Under the pieces are notes generated by a model. It saw only the letters and a list, made by a program, of their open reading frames with translations, was not told the origin of the DNA and did not search any database. Both the position numbers and the translations under genes were made by a program. DNA of 64,000 bases. Source: Ensifer sp. LC11 (lineage in GTDB: Bacteria; Pseudomonadota; Alphaproteobacteria; Rhizobiales; Rhizobiaceae). Below, piece after piece: positions 54,941-64,000 of the stretch; the stretch's first letter is position 1; each line of letters opens with the position of its first letter. The DNA is taken from contig NZ_MBSO01000002.1 in assembly GCF_001695835.1 (NCBI RefSeq), positions 1 through 64,000 of the forward strand. The letters run 5' to 3'.

Positions 54941-55125
54941 TGATCCTCCGTCTTTCGACGAGCTTACAACAAACCCGCGGCCTTGCCATCCTATATGGGC
55001 GCCGCGCGCCGCCCTTTGCCCCTGCTTTACGGTAGTTTCAGGGCCATAAGCGACGCTAGCGGCGGGACATGACAGAATAATTTAGGAGGGATCAAGATCT
55101 CGCGGCGTTCTTTCGGCCCGATCGG

Positions 55126-56361
55126 TCATTCGGCCGCAGGCTTGGCGCGCATGCCGGCCGGCTGGGCGCGGTCGACGAAGACGGATGCGAGGAAGATGCC
55201 AAAGCCGGCAACACCCAAGACGGCACCGACGAGACCTGTCGACGTCCAGCCATAGCCGGCGGCGATCGAGGCGCCGCCGAGCCAGGCGCCGAGCGCGTTG
55301 GCAAGATTGAAGGCGGAATGGCTAAGCGCTGCGGCGAGCGTCTGCGCTTCGCCGGCGACATCCATCAGCCGCGTCTGCACGCCGGGCACGACGGCAAAGC
55401 CGCCACCGATGAACAGCACGTTGACGATCGCGATCCACGGATTGCCCATGGTGAAGTAGAACAGCACATAGGCGAAGATGTTGAAGGCAATGGCAATGCC
55501 GATTGCCGGCAGCAATGCCCAGTCGGCCAGACGCGCACCGACGATGTTGCCGAGGATCATGCCCGCGCCAAAGACCGACAGCATGATCGGCACGTTGGCG
55601 AGCGAAACACCCGCCACTTCGGTGAGTGCCGGCGTGATGTAGCTGAAGACCGCGAACATGCCGCCGCAGCCGATGGCGCAGATGCCGAGCATCAGCCAGA
55701 CCTGCAGCTTGCCAAGGGCGCCCAGCTCATGAAGCGGTGTCGCCTTGGGATTGCCCTTGTCTCGCGGCACGTGGGCGACGGTGAGCACCATGGTCAGGAG
55801 ACTGATGGCGCCGACGATCGCGAAGGCCGAACGCCATCCGAGCGCCTGGCCGAACCAGGCGACGAGGGGCGTGCCGAAGAGCGTTGCGATCGTCAGGCCC
55901 ATCATCACCCGGCCGACGGCGCGCGCTCGCTGGTTCGGCGCGCCAAGGCCGGCTGCGACCAAAGCGGCAACGCCGAAATAGGCACCGTGCGGAAGGCCGG
56001 CAAAGAAGCGCGCCGCGATCAATGTGTAGAAATCCGGGGCGACGGCACTCGCGAAATTGCCGACGGCGAAAATCAGCATCAGTGCCAGCAGCACCCGGAA
56101 ACGTGAGAAGCGGGCGGCAAGCACCGCGATCAGCGGCGCGCCGACGACGACCCCGAGCGCATAGGCGCTGATCACCGCACCCGCCCGCGGCACCGAAACC
56201 GCGACGTCCTCGGCCACCTGCGGCAACAGGCCCATGATCGCGAATTCACCGGTACCTATGCCGAAGCCGCCGACGGCGAGCGCCACTTCGGCAGCGGAAA
56301 CGCGGGCGCGACGCGGCGCACCGGCGGAGGAAAGGGCTTCGTCACACATGGGTTCACTCAT
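55126..56361 (-). CDS. MFS transporter, DHA1/AraJ-like
   Basis: A 411-aa, twelve-helix major-facilitator protein. The N-terminal half starts EVALAVGGFGIGTGEFAIMGLLPQVAEDV, as in the AraJ/YdhP/NepI exporters, with motif A-like RFSRFRVLLALM and the GLPHGAYFGVAALVAAGL segment. It is likely an efflux pump for sugars, nucleosides or drugs. ATG 56361 is chosen; 56349 is also possible. The 338 bases to fadD hold the fadD operator and no gene. Confidence 0.88.
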   Translation of the reverse strand: MSEPMCDEALSSAGAPRRARVSAAEVALAVGGFGIGTGEFAIMGLLPQVAEDVAVSVPRAGAVISAYALGVVVGAPLIAVLAARFSRFRVLLALMLIFAVGNFASAVAPDFYTLIAARFFAGLPHGAYFGVAALVAAGLGAPNQRARAVGRVMMGLTIATLFGTPLVAWFGQALGWRSAFAIVGAISLLTMVLTVAHVPRDKGNPKATPLHELGALGKLQVWLMLGICAIGCGGMFAVFSYITPALTEVAGVSLANVPIMLSVFGAGMILGNIVGARLADWALLPAIGIAIAFNIFAYVLFYFTMGNPWIAIVNVLFIGGGFAVVPGVQTRLMDVAGEAQTLAAALSHSAFNLANALGAWLGGASIAAGYGWTSTGLVGAVLGVAGFGIFLASVFVDRAQPAGMRAKPAAE

Positions 56362-56553
56362 GGGCAATGGCCAGCGTCGTCCGCCCCGCGGGGACCGGAG
56401 AAAAATCTGGGGGATATGTCGGCGGGCGTTGGATCGAACCAACAGGGATATGCTGCAATGCAATACAGGTTTTTCAGGCGGCAAGCAAAGATTTTGCAGT
56501 TCTCGTCATACTTTTTCGCAAGCACCGAAGACGCCGGTTAACCGTAAGTTCAG

Positions 56554-56569
56554 TTGACGTTTACGTCAA
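56554..56569. promoter_or_regulatory. Palindromic operator before fadD
   Basis: TTGACG-TTTA-CGTCAA is a perfect 6-bp inverted repeat, about 130 bases ahead of fadD and followed by GTTATATAAC, which could hold a -10. Its sequence nearly repeats the core of the operator at 27389-27412. A shared regulator of acyl-CoA-related genes is likely. Confidence 0.55.
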
Positions 56570-56699
56570 AGTTATATAACCCCGAATCTCAGCTTGAAGA
56601 GGTGTCGCAAAAGCATCATCTTCATCGGCATGAGAAGATCGGGAGGATGTTCTCAGGCCGCGAGCAGGCCAGCCTGTGGCGACCAGAGGGAGAGAGGTC

Positions 56700-58400
56700 A
56701 TGGCGGAAGTCAGCACACAACAATCGGGTACCAGCCAGGGCAAGATCTGGTTGCAATCCTACCCACCCGGCATAGCTGCCGATATCGGCCCCCTGCCCTA
56801 TAAGTCGATCGGCGAGTTCTTCGACCACGCCGTTGCCCGCTATTCGAGCCGCCCGGCCTTCACCTGCATGGGCAAGACACTCACCTTTGCCGATCTCAAC
56901 GCCGAATCCGCCCGGATCGGCGCCTGGCTGCAGTCGATCGGCCTTGCCAAGGGTGACCGCGTCGCGGTGATGATGCCGAACATCCTGCAGAACCCGGTCA
57001 TCGTCTACGGCATTCTCAGGGCCGGCTTCACCGTCGTAAACGTCAACCCGCTCTATACGCCGCGCGAATTGCAGCACCAGCTGGTCGATTCCGGCGCGAA
57101 GGCGATCTTCGTTCTCGAAAACTTCGCCCATACGGTGCAGCAGGTGGTCGACAAGACCTCGGTGAAGCACGTCGTCGTTGCCACCATGGGCGATATGCTG
57201 GGCCTGAAGGGCGCGATCGTCAATCTGGTGGTCCGCCGGGTCAAGAAGCTCGTGCCCGCGTGGTCGATCCCTGGGCACCTCTCCTTCAAAAGCGTGCTTG
57301 CCAAGGGCGGCCGCGCCAAGCTGACCAAACCGAACGTCGCCTCCAGCGACGTCGCCTTCCTGCAGTATACCGGCGGCACGACCGGGGTCTCCAAGGGCGC
57401 GACGCTCACGCACTCGAACCTTCTGTCGAACATGGCGCAGATGGAGATCTGGTTCCACACGGCTTTCCGTTCGCGGGCGCGTCCGGACAATCTCGTCTTC
57501 ATGTGCGCGCTGCCGCTCTACCACATCTTCGCGCTGACGGTGAATTCGCTGATGGGTCTTGCCACCGGTGGCAACAATATCCTGATCCCCAATCCGCGCG
57601 ACATTCCGGGCTTCGTCAAGGAACTCGGCAAGCACAAGACCAACATCTTCCCGGGTCTCAACACGCTGTTCAACGCGCTGATGAACAATGCCGAGTTCCA
57701 GAAGCTAGACTTCTCCTCGCTGATGCTGACCTTCGGTGGCGGCATGGCCATTCAGCGGCCAGTCGCCGAGCGCTGGAAGCAAATGACCGGCTGCTCGATC
57801 GCTGAGGGCTACGGCCTGTCGGAGACTTCGCCGGTGGCAACGGCCAACATCCTCGACGCCACCGAGTTCACCGGCACGATCGGCATGCCGATCCCGTCCA
57901 CCGACGTCGAGATCCGCGACGACCAGGGCAACACGCTGCCGATCGGCGAGGTCGGCGAGATCTGCATCCGCGGCCCGCAGGTGATGTCGGGCTACTGGCA
58001 GCGGCCCGACGAAACCGCCAAGGCGATTTCGCCGGATGGCTTCTTCCGTTCGGGCGACATCGGCTTCATGAACGCAGCCGGCCTCGTCAAGATCGTCGAC
58101 CGCAAGAAGGACATGATCCTCGTTTCGGGCTTCAACGTCTTCCCGAACGAGATCGAGGAAGTGGCGATGACCCATCCCGGCATTCTCGAATGCGCGGCGA
58201 TCGGCATTCCGGACGAACATTCCGGCGAAGCGGTCAAGCTCTTCGTGGTCAAGAAGGATCCGGCGCTGACGGAAGAGGAGGTCAAGCGCCATTGCGCCGC
58301 CAACCTCACCAACTACAAGCGCCCGCGCTTTGTCGAATTCCGCACCGAACTGCCGAAAACCAATGTCGGCAAGATCCTGCGCAAGGATCTGCGGGGGTAA
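56700..58400 (+). CDS. fadD: Long-chain-fatty-acid--CoA ligase
   Basis: A 566-aa adenylate-forming enzyme that activates long-chain fatty acids to acyl-CoA at the inner membrane. The AMP-binding motif is YTGGTTGVSKGATLTH, with GYGLSETSPVAT (A5), GFFRSGDIGFMN (A7), VDRKKDMILVSGFNVFPNEIE (A8) and the terminal lysine region PKTNVGKILRKDLR. The ATG at 56700 has GAGAGAGG close upstream; the start eight codons earlier is less likely. A strong terminator follows. Confidence 0.94.
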   Translation: MAEVSTQQSGTSQGKIWLQSYPPGIAADIGPLPYKSIGEFFDHAVARYSSRPAFTCMGKTLTFADLNAESARIGAWLQSIGLAKGDRVAVMMPNILQNPVIVYGILRAGFTVVNVNPLYTPRELQHQLVDSGAKAIFVLENFAHTVQQVVDKTSVKHVVVATMGDMLGLKGAIVNLVVRRVKKLVPAWSIPGHLSFKSVLAKGGRAKLTKPNVASSDVAFLQYTGGTTGVSKGATLTHSNLLSNMAQMEIWFHTAFRSRARPDNLVFMCALPLYHIFALTVNSLMGLATGGNNILIPNPRDIPGFVKELGKHKTNIFPGLNTLFNALMNNAEFQKLDFSSLMLTFGGGMAIQRPVAERWKQMTGCSIAEGYGLSETSPVATANILDATEFTGTIGMPIPSTDVEIRDDQGNTLPIGEVGEICIRGPQVMSGYWQRPDETAKAISPDGFFRSGDIGFMNAAGLVKIVDRKKDMILVSGFNVFPNEIEEVAMTHPGILECAAIGIPDEHSGEAVKLFVVKKDPALTEEEVKRHCAANLTNYKRPRFVEFRTELPKTNVGKILRKDLRG

Positions 58401-58436
58401 ATTACTCCCAAAATTAAAACGATTTAAAAAAACCTG

Positions 58437-58459
58437 AAAACCGCCGTCTCGGCGGTTTT
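58437..58459 (+). terminator. Rho-independent terminator after fadD
   Basis: AAAACCGCC-GTCTC-GGCGGTTTT: a GC stem with A and T runs that extend it, 37 bases after the fadD stop. Confidence 0.85.
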
Positions 58460-58540
58460 CAAGGCTTGATTTGAGTGGCTTAAAGCGAATAGCTACGCAG
58501 GCGATTGTCCGACACACTGTCCGACCAAGGAGCCCCTGCG

Positions 58541-60166
58541 ATGAAAGCGCTTGTCGATCAACTCAAAGCAACCGCCGCCGAGACCAACGCAACCGATATC
58601 CGCGCCGCCTTCGCCAGCGATGCCGAGCGCTTCAAGCGCTTCAGCACCACGCTCGGCGACCTGCTGTTCGACTATTCGAAATGCGCCGTCAACGACAAGG
58701 TGCTCGATGGGCTCGAGGCGCTCGCCAAGGCCGCCAAGGTCGAAGAGAAGCGCGACGCGATGTTCCGCGGCGACATCATCAACATCACCGAGGAGCGCGC
58801 CGTGTTGCACACGGCGCTGCGCAACCGCAGTAACAGCCCGGTGCTCGTCGACGGCAAGGACGTGATGCCCGACGTCAACGGCGTGCTTGCCGCCATGGGC
58901 GCCTTTGCCGACGGCATCCGCTCGGGCGCGCTCAAGGGTGCCACCGGCAAGAAGATCACCGATGTCATCAATATCGGCATCGGCGGTTCCGATCTCGGCC
59001 CGGTCATGGCGACGCTGGCGCTTGCCCCCTTCCATGACGGGCCGCGCCTGCACTTCGTCTCCAACATCGACGGCGCCCACATTGCCGACACGCTGAAGCT
59101 GCTCGATCCGGAAACCTCGCTCTTCATCGTCGCTTCGAAGACTTTCACGACGATCGAGACGATGACCAATGCGGCGACGGCCCGCGCCTTCATCGCCGGC
59201 AAGCTCGGCGAGGCCGCGGTCGGCCACCACTTCGCCGCCGTTTCGACCGCGCTCGACAAGGTTGCCGCCTTCGGCATCGACCAGGCCCGCGTCTTCGGCT
59301 TCTGGGACTGGGTCGGCGGCCGCTACTCGATCTGGTCGGCGATCGGCCTGCCGCTGATGATCGCCATCGGAAGCGAGAATTTCGGCCGCTTCCTCGATGG
59401 CGGCCATGCCATCGACGAGCATTTCCGCACCGCGCCGATCCGTCAGAACATTCCGGTTCTGCTCGGCCTCATCGGCTTCTACCATCGCAATGTTCTGGGC
59501 TACCCGTCGCGCGCGATCCTGCCCTATGACCAGCGCCTGTCGCGCTTCCCCGCCTATCTGCAGCAGCTCGATATGGAATCGAACGGCAAGGCAGTTACCC
59601 TCGACAGCACCCCGGTCGAATATTCGACCGGCCCCGTCGTCTGGGGCGAACCCGGCACCAACGGTCAGCATGCCTTCTACCAGCTGATCCATCAGGGCAC
59701 GGACATCATTCCAGCCGAGTTCATGATCGCGGCAAACGGCCATGAAAAGAACCTGCGCCATCAGCATGAGCTGTTGATCGCCAATTGCCTGGCGCAGTCC
59801 GAGGCGCTGATGAAGGGCCGCACGCTCGCGGAAGCCAAGGCGCAGCTCACCGCCAAAAGCATAGCCGATGCCAAGGCCGACAAAATCGCGCCGCACCGTG
59901 TCTTCACCGGCAACCGTCCGTCGCTGACAATCGTCTACGATCAGCTCGATCCCTTCGCGCTCGGCCGCCTGATCGCACTCTATGAGCACCGCGTGTTCGT
60001 CGAGGGCGCGCTTTTCAACATCAACTCCTTCGACCAGTGGGGCGTCGAGCTCGGCAAGGAGCTTGCAACCGGCCTGCTGCCGGTCGTGGAAGGTAAGGAA
60101 AGTGCTGCCAGCCACGACTCCTCGACGGCAGGCCTGGTCGCGGCCCTCTTGAAGGCGGCGCGCTAA
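58541..60166 (+). CDS. pgi: Glucose-6-phosphate isomerase
   Basis: A 541-aa enzyme that interconverts glucose-6-phosphate and fructose-6-phosphate. The sugar-phosphate-binding [55 protein letters not shown] and [25 protein letters not shown] (PGI signature) are all present. The ATG at 58541 has AAGGAG 8 bases upstream. It is a single gene. Confidence 0.97.
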   Translation: MKALVDQLKATAAETNATDIRAAFASDAERFKRFSTTLGDLLFDYSKCAVNDKVLDGLEALAKAAKVEEKRDAMFRGDIINITEERAVLHTALRNRSNSPVLVDGKDVMPDVNGVLAAMGAFADGIRSGALKGATGKKITDVINIGIGGSDLGPVMATLALAPFHDGPRLHFVSNIDGAHIADTLKLLDPETSLFIVASKTFTTIETMTNAATARAFIAGKLGEAAVGHHFAAVSTALDKVAAFGIDQARVFGFWDWVGGRYSIWSAIGLPLMIAIGSENFGRFLDGGHAIDEHFRTAPIRQNIPVLLGLIGFYHRNVLGYPSRAILPYDQRLSRFPAYLQQLDMESNGKAVTLDSTPVEYSTGPVVWGEPGTNGQHAFYQLIHQGTDIIPAEFMIAANGHEKNLRHQHELLIANCLAQSEALMKGRTLAEAKAQLTAKSIADAKADKIAPHRVFTGNRPSLTIVYDQLDPFALGRLIALYEHRVFVEGALFNINSFDQWGVELGKELATGLLPVVEGKESAASHDSSTAGLVAALLKAAR

Positions 60167-60178
60167 GCAAAGACCGCG

Positions 60179-60209
60179 CGGAGGGAGGCGTCGGCCACTC
60201 CTCCCTCCG
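60179..60209. terminator. Hairpin between pgi and the convergent lipoprotein gene
   Basis: CGGAGGGAGG and CCTCCCTCCG (10 bp, perfect) with an 11-base loop lie between two convergent stop codons. There is no T run on either side, so termination would be weak or rho-assisted. Confidence 0.5.
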
Positions 60210-60211
60210 CC

Positions 60212-60823
60212 TCACACGGCGCAGGCCGGCAACGCCGTCGTCTTTGCCTGGTTCAGCACCCGCATCAGATCGACGTTGGAAAACAGCGGGAAGTAGTCCG
60301 CGTCCGTCGCCGTCTGCATCCACGCATTGATCGCCACCTTGCGCCCCGCCGGGAACGTGCCGCGCCAGCAACCGCCGGAGAAGTTGACGGAAAGGCTGTC
60401 GCGCTCACCCGGCTTGCCGTTCTTCGCCAGCGCGATCTTTGCCTGAAGCGCCCGCAAGCCCGCCGCGTCCGCCTCGGCAAGGGCGAGAACATAGAGCGTC
60501 TCTCCTGAAGACAGGCGATCCTCGACCGAGGCATCAGATGCGCCTCCGGCATGCACCTCGAGCGCGTAGTTCAGGCTTTCCGGAGCAGCGTCACCATCGC
60601 GCCAGGAAAGCCCCAGCGTCGCATCGCCACGCCTCAGAACCAGCTCCTTCGGCACGACAAGCGCCACGCGCAGATCCGCCGGATCGGTCTTTGACGGGTC
60701 AAGTTTCGACAGTTTGTCGATCGAGTCGACGTTTAGGGCCGCACAGGCGGCAAGGGTATTCAACAACAGAAAAGACAGGGATTCTTGAAAAATCGAAGAG
60801 GCACGCCACAACGCCAAAATCAT
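60212..60823 (-). CDS. Putative lipoprotein of unknown function
   Basis: A 203-aa protein with a hydrophobic N-terminus and a lipobox-like LNTLAAC (Cys27). The mature part is mixed alpha/beta with KTDPADLRVALVVPKELVLRRGDATLGLSWRDG and a VNFSGGCWRGTFPAGRKVAINAWMQTA segment. No family recognised. It is divergent from the DUF2975 operon. Confidence 0.7.
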   Translation of the reverse strand: MILALWRASSIFQESLSFLLLNTLAACAALNVDSIDKLSKLDPSKTDPADLRVALVVPKELVLRRGDATLGLSWRDGDAAPESLNYALEVHAGGASDASVEDRLSSGETLYVLALAEADAAGLRALQAKIALAKNGKPGERDSLSVNFSGGCWRGTFPAGRKVAINAWMQTATDADYFPLFSNVDLMRVLNQAKTTALPACAV

Positions 60824-60825
60824 AA

Positions 60826-60877
60826 TTGACGAGAAATACTTATTGTTTTACGATAAAAATACAAGTCAAACGATAAA
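60826..60877 (+). promoter_or_regulatory. Promoter and repeated site for the DUF2975-Xre pair
   Basis: TTGACG (60826-60831), 17 bases, TACGAT (60849-60854) form a good promoter. ACGATAAA occurs at 60850-60857 and again at 60870-60877, exactly 20 bases (two helical turns) apart, one copy overlapping the -10. This suits autorepression by the small HTH protein downstream. Confidence 0.6.
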
Positions 60878-60886
60878 GGAATTTTT

Positions 60887-61441
60887 ATGACGGACTCCGC
60901 CGAACGGCTGCGCAAGCTCAGCCGCTTCATGAAACTCATCATCGTATTGAGCGGGGCGCTGTTCTGCTCGGCCGTCGTTTATGGGCATTGGCAGATTTTC
61001 TTCGACCGACAGGGCTTCGAACAGGATATTCGCAACGTCGTGTTTCCACGCGTCGAGGCAATCTCTCTCTCCTATCGCGCCATCGCCACGGTCATCTTCC
61101 TGACCGCCATCAACAATGCGCTTGTCATTGCCGGCCTCGCCTTCGCCTGGCAGCTTTTCGACGGCTTCCAGCGCGGCGAGATCCTCTCGAACCGGAATGG
61201 CGTGCTGCTTCGACGGGTGGGGCTGACCGCAATTGCAGGCGCGCTGTTCATCACGGTCAGCAACGGTATCGGCATCCTCGCCGTCTCCTACGACAATCCG
61301 GGCACTGCGGGGCGGGCGGTCGTCTTCGATATCAGTGGCGGCGCCATCATCGTGCTGCTGATGGCCGGCCTGGTCGTGGGACTCGGCCACGTCATGGTCA
61401 TCGCCTCCGATGTCGAAGCGGAGAACAGGAGCTTCGTCTAG
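60887..61441 (+). CDS. DUF2975-family membrane protein
   Basis: A 184-aa protein with four membrane helices (about residues 15-35, 60-85, 108-128, 140-170) and the DUF2975 pattern LAFAWQLFDGFQRGEILSNRNGVLLRRVGL between helices two and three. The family has no known biochemical role but is regularly paired with a YozG-like HTH gene, as here. AAGGAATTTTT precedes the ATG. Confidence 0.88.
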   Translation: MTDSAERLRKLSRFMKLIIVLSGALFCSAVVYGHWQIFFDRQGFEQDIRNVVFPRVEAISLSYRAIATVIFLTAINNALVIAGLAFAWQLFDGFQRGEILSNRNGVLLRRVGLTAIAGALFITVSNGIGILAVSYDNPGTAGRAVVFDISGGAIIVLLMAGLVVGLGHVMVIASDVEAENRSFV

Positions 61442-61444
61442 CGC

Positions 61445-61660
61445 ATGCCGATTGTCGTAAACCTCGATGTCATGCTGGCGAAACGGAAGGTCCGCTCGCG
61501 TGATCTTGCCGAACAGGTCGGGATCACCGAACAGAACATCTCGCTGCTGAAATCGGGAAAGGTGAAGGGCGTGCGCTTCGACACGCTGGAAAAGATCTGC
61601 TCAGTGCTCGAATGCCAGCCAGGCGATATCCTGGAATATCGCCCGGAACCGGAAGAGTAA
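61445..61660 (+). CDS. YozG-type Xre/Cro helix-turn-helix regulator
   Basis: A 71-aa protein that is almost entirely one HTH domain: MPIVVNLDVMLAKRKVRSRDLAEQVGITEQNISLLKSGKVKGVRFDTLEKICSVLECQPGDIL is the YozG/HTH_26 pattern. It starts 3 bases after the DUF2975 stop, so the two are one operon. It probably binds the repeated ACGATAAA sites upstream. Confidence 0.92.
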   Translation: MPIVVNLDVMLAKRKVRSRDLAEQVGITEQNISLLKSGKVKGVRFDTLEKICSVLECQPGDILEYRPEPEE

Positions 61661-61678
61661 GGTCGAAGAGAGTACGGC

Positions 61679-62605
61679 TCAGAGACCGATCTCGTGCTTC
61701 CACGGCGGGTTGGCGCCGGCACGCGAGACGGTGACGGCGGCCGTCTTGGCGCCGAGCGCCAGCGCGTTGCGAACGGCGGTCTCGCCGAGGCTGGCGACAT
61801 CGGCCTTGGTCAGGAGACCGGCAAGCTTCAGCGACGCCAGCACGCCGGCGTCGAAGGTGTCGCCGGCGCCGACCGTATCGACCACGGTCACCCGCTCGCC
61901 CGCACCCTCGACCTTGTGGCGCGCCGTGTAGCCGACGGCACCGTCGGCACCCTTGGTGATCAGCACCAGCTTCGGCCCGCGTTTCAGCCATTCGGCGGCG
62001 AGATCGTCGTGACTTCCCTCCATGCCGAACCAGGCGAGATCCTCGTCGGAGAATTTGATGATATCGGACATCGCCGCCATGCGGTTCATGCGGGCGAGAT
62101 GGGCGTCCCTGTCCTTGATGAAGCCAGGCCGGATGTTCGGATCGAACGAGATGACCCGCTTTTCGTGCTCACGCGTCATCAAGGCTTCATAGGTCGAGCC
62201 GCAGGGCTCGGGGATCAGGCTGATTGCGCCGAAATGCAGCGCCTCGCAGAAATCACCGAGTGCCGGCAGGTGCTCCGACGTGATCATGCGGCCGGCAGTG
62301 TTCTCGTCGAAGAAGGCGTAGCTCGCATGGCCGTTGACCAGTTTGACGAAGGCGAGCGTCGTGTGCAGCGAGAGCGTTGCGCAGGGGCCGAAATCGACAT
62401 TCGCCGCCTTCAGCGTCTCGCGCAGGATATCGCCGAACATGTCGTCGGAAAGACCGGTGAAGAAACCGGTCTGGATGCCGAGGCGTCCAAGCGCGATGGC
62501 CGTGTTGAAGATCGCCCCGCCGGCATAGGGTGCAAAGGCACTCTCGCTCGCGGTCGTGTCCCGCGGCAGCATGTCGATCAGCGCTTCACCGCAACATACG
62601 ATCAT
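61679..62605 (-). CDS. frk: PfkB-family sugar kinase, probable fructokinase
   Basis: A 308-aa ribokinase-fold enzyme. MIVCCGEALIDMLP, the first PfkB signature region GGAIFNTAIALGRLG, and the second signature VVDTVGAGDTFDAGVLASL with the catalytic Asp are clear; DENTAGRMI and FDPNIRPGFI fit fructokinases. It would make fructose-6-phosphate, the product that Pgi, encoded nearby, interconverts with glucose-6-phosphate. A LacI-type palindrome lies just upstream. GAGGAGGAAG precedes the start. Confidence 0.85.
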   Translation of the reverse strand: MIVCCGEALIDMLPRDTTASESAFAPYAGGAIFNTAIALGRLGIQTGFFTGLSDDMFGDILRETLKAANVDFGPCATLSLHTTLAFVKLVNGHASYAFFDENTAGRMITSEHLPALGDFCEALHFGAISLIPEPCGSTYEALMTREHEKRVISFDPNIRPGFIKDRDAHLARMNRMAAMSDIIKFSDEDLAWFGMEGSHDDLAAEWLKRGPKLVLITKGADGAVGYTARHKVEGAGERVTVVDTVGAGDTFDAGVLASLKLAGLLTKADVASLGETAVRNALALGAKTAAVTVSRAGANPPWKHEIGL

Positions 62606-62627
62606 TGGCTCTTCCTCCTCGATAGAA

Positions 62628-62643
62628 TTTCAATCGATTTAAA
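62628..62643. promoter_or_regulatory. Candidate LacI-family operator before frk
   Basis: TTTCAATCGATTTAAA contains the perfect palindrome AATCGATT flanked by TTT and AAA, a form common for LacI-type sugar regulators. It lies 23 bases ahead of the frk start codon, so a bound repressor would block transcription. Confidence 0.45.
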
Positions 62644-62661
62644 ATACAGACCTCAGAATTG

Positions 62662-62690
62662 CCTGCCCCGGCGGGCGCCGGGGCAGGCAA
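62662..62690 (-). terminator. GC-rich hairpin after pyrE
   Basis: GCCTGCCCCGGC and GCCGGGGCAGGC form a 12-bp stem with a GCCC-type loop, just after the pyrE stop. Only a short AATT tract follows. It probably ends the pyrC-pyrE transcript and separates it from frk. Confidence 0.65.
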
Positions 62691-62693
62691 GCA

Positions 62694-63386
62694 TTATGCC
62701 AGAGCGCTCACGCCGCCGTTGCGGCCCGACCAGGCGAGCGGCGCGTTGAGGAAGGCCTCGACCTCACCAAGCGTTTTCTCGTCGAAGAGCGCCTGCTCGC
62801 GCGCGACTGCGAGCACGTTGCGCCAGGTGGCGATCCAGTGCAGGTCAACACCCTTGCCCTTCATCTCGCCGACCGCTTCCGGGAAGATGTCGTAGTAGAA
62901 AAGCGCGATGCCGTGGTCGACGATGCCGCCGGCCGCACGAATGGCGTCGATGAACTTGAACATCGAACCACCGGCCGTCGTCAGGTCTTCAATCACGAGC
63001 ACGCGCGCGCTTTCCGGCATGTGGCCTTCGATCTGGGCATTGCGGCCGTGGCCCTTCGGGGCCTTGCGAACATAGATCATCGGCAGGCCGAGGCGCTCGG
63101 CAAGCATCGCGGCGAAGGGAATGCCGGCGGTCTCACCGCCGGCGACGACGTCGAACTTCTCGAAGCCGGCTTCGCGCAGGATGGAAGCGGCGGCAAAGTC
63201 CATGACTGCCGAGCGGATGCGCGGATAGGAGATCAGCTTGCGGCAGTCGATATAAACCGGGCTCGCCATGCCGGACGACAGCTTGTAGGGCTTGTCGGCG
63301 CTGAAATGCACCGCCTTGATCTCCCAGAGCATCTTGGCGACCAGCTCGGCCATCACGGCCTTGTCGGTGAACGCGTTGGAAAACAT
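62694..63386 (-). CDS. pyrE: Orotate phosphoribosyltransferase
   Basis: A 230-aa enzyme that makes orotidine 5'-phosphate from orotate and PRPP. The PRPP-binding motif is [14 protein letters not shown] (residues about 130-143), with the orotate-side [17 protein letters not shown] and the flexible-loop [15 protein letters not shown]. The ATG at 63386 (AAGGAG upstream) is preferred to the TTG one codon earlier. It follows pyrC by 11 bases, so the two pyrimidine genes are an operon. Confidence 0.96.
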   Translation of the reverse strand: MFSNAFTDKAVMAELVAKMLWEIKAVHFSADKPYKLSSGMASPVYIDCRKLISYPRIRSAVMDFAAASILREAGFEKFDVVAGGETAGIPFAAMLAERLGLPMIYVRKAPKGHGRNAQIEGHMPESARVLVIEDLTTAGGSMFKFIDAIRAAGGIVDHGIALFYYDIFPEAVGEMKGKGVDLHWIATWRNVLAVAREQALFDEKTLGEVEAFLNAPLAWSGRNGGVSALA

Positions 63387-63397
63387 CAATCTCTCCT

Positions 63398-64000
63398 TCA
63401 GACGACGGCCCAGTAGAGCGGGAACATCGGATCGAACACGGTGACAAGACCGGCACCGGTCTCGATCTTCCTGGGATAGGTAACAGCCTCAGCCTGCTTC
63501 CTGAGTGTGATCGTCTCTTCGTTGACCGGCAGGCCGTACCAGGCGGGACCGTTGAGCGAGGCGAAGGCTTCGAGCTTGTCGAGTGCGCCCTCTTCTTCGA
63601 ACACATGTGCAAGGCAGCTCATGGTGTTGATCGAGGTATAGATGCCAGCGCAGCCGCAGGCGCATTCCTTCAACGGATCGACATGCGGCGCCGAGTCCGT
63701 GCCGAGGAAGAAGCGCTTGTCGCCGGAAACGGCGGCAGCCCGCAGCGCCAGGCGGTGGTTCTCACGCTTGGCGACCGGCAGGCAGTAGTAGTGCGGCTTG
63801 ATCCCGCCGACCAGGATCGCGTTGCGGTTGATGACCAGGTGGTGGGTGGTGATCGAGCCGGCGAGGTTCGCCTTCGAGGCCTTGATGTAGTCGATGCCGT
63901 CCTTGGTGGTGACGTGTTCCATCGTCACTTTCAGTTCCGGCAACCGCTTGCGCAGCGGGTCGAGCACGGTCTCGATGAACACCGCCTCGCGGTCGAAGAT
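63398..64000 (-). CDS. pyrC: Dihydroorotase (partial, C-terminal 200 residues in window)
   Basis: The frame is open to the right edge ([21 protein letters not shown]...) and lacks the N-terminal 145 or so residues of the usual 345. The class II dihydroorotase features seen are [46 protein letters not shown] and [27 protein letters not shown], where His and Asp residues bind the two zincs and the substrate. It closes carbamoyl aspartate to dihydroorotate and precedes pyrE. Confidence 0.96.
   Translation of the reverse strand: MFDREAVFIETVLDPLRKRLPELKVTMEHVTTKDGIDYIKASKANLAGSITTHHLVINRNAILVGGIKPHYYCLPVAKRENHRLALRAAAVSGDKRFFLGTDSAPHVDPLKECACGCAGIYTSINTMSCLAHVFEEEGALDKLEAFASLNGPAWYGLPVNEETITLRKQAEAVTYPRKIETGAGLVTVFDPMFPLYWAVV

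Overview
The window looks like chromosomal DNA of a rhizobial alphaproteobacterium, most likely Ensifer/Sinorhizobium. The reasons are high GC, the gene order argF-argD-gcrA-phoB-phoU-pstBACS-phoR-ppk2, a SAM-II riboswitch in front of metZ, GANTC/CtrA-type sites in front of gcrA, and rhizobial-type PstA and PstC proteins. Genus placement is inference from remembered gene order and protein style; no search was run.

Layout. 1-250: the edge of an IS1182-type transposase remnant and an orphan terminator. 258-8672: small metabolic, transport and regulatory genes (GNAT, methyltransferase, EamA and LysE exporters, an HxlR/SRPBCC divergent pair, a broken ChaA-type antiporter, an S24 repressor-like protein, a nuclease-like protein, TerB, a solute-binding protein). 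8805-15765: tRNA-Gly, dcd, riboswitch-controlled metZ, apaG, hslO, argF and argD. 16185-16706: the cell-cycle regulator gcrA, with a dense regulatory region upstream. 16782-25774: the phosphate regulon (phoR-pstSCAB-phoU-phoB on the minus strand, with a Pho box before pstS) and a divergent polyphosphate kinase 2. 25886-28609: a membrane protein, a nitronate monooxygenase-like enzyme with a palindromic operator, and tRNA-Thr(CGT).

28791-35771 is the accessory part. A compact minus-strand type I secretion operon (HlyB-like ABC exporter, HlyD-like adaptor, HlyC-like toxin acyltransferase) has no recognisable RTX substrate in the window. It is divergent from a small ORF and an AT-rich plus-strand cassette encoding an exported protein of unknown function, a CxxC membrane protein and a PrsW-like membrane protease candidate. 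A VOC protein with a SoxR-type promoter follows. This is the most likely place for an undescribed system.

35987-42235: envelope and stress genes (multi-pass membrane protein, DUF2950, DUF3300, an exported crotonase-fold protein, DJ-1/PfpI, an EF-hand protein, a glycine-zipper lipoprotein). 42770-45414: a class C beta-lactamase and a lipoprotein alpha/beta hydrolase. 45451-53534: a complete kdpFABCDE potassium system, including two tiny membrane peptides (28 and 27 aa). 53777-64000: AI-2E-type and MFS transporters, fadD, pgi, a DUF2975/Xre pair, a fructokinase-type kinase, pyrE and the C-terminal part of pyrC, which runs off the right edge.

Most genes are intact. The clear exceptions are the transposase fragment and the chaA-like pseudogene. 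No CRISPR array, rRNA, integrase or prophage was seen.
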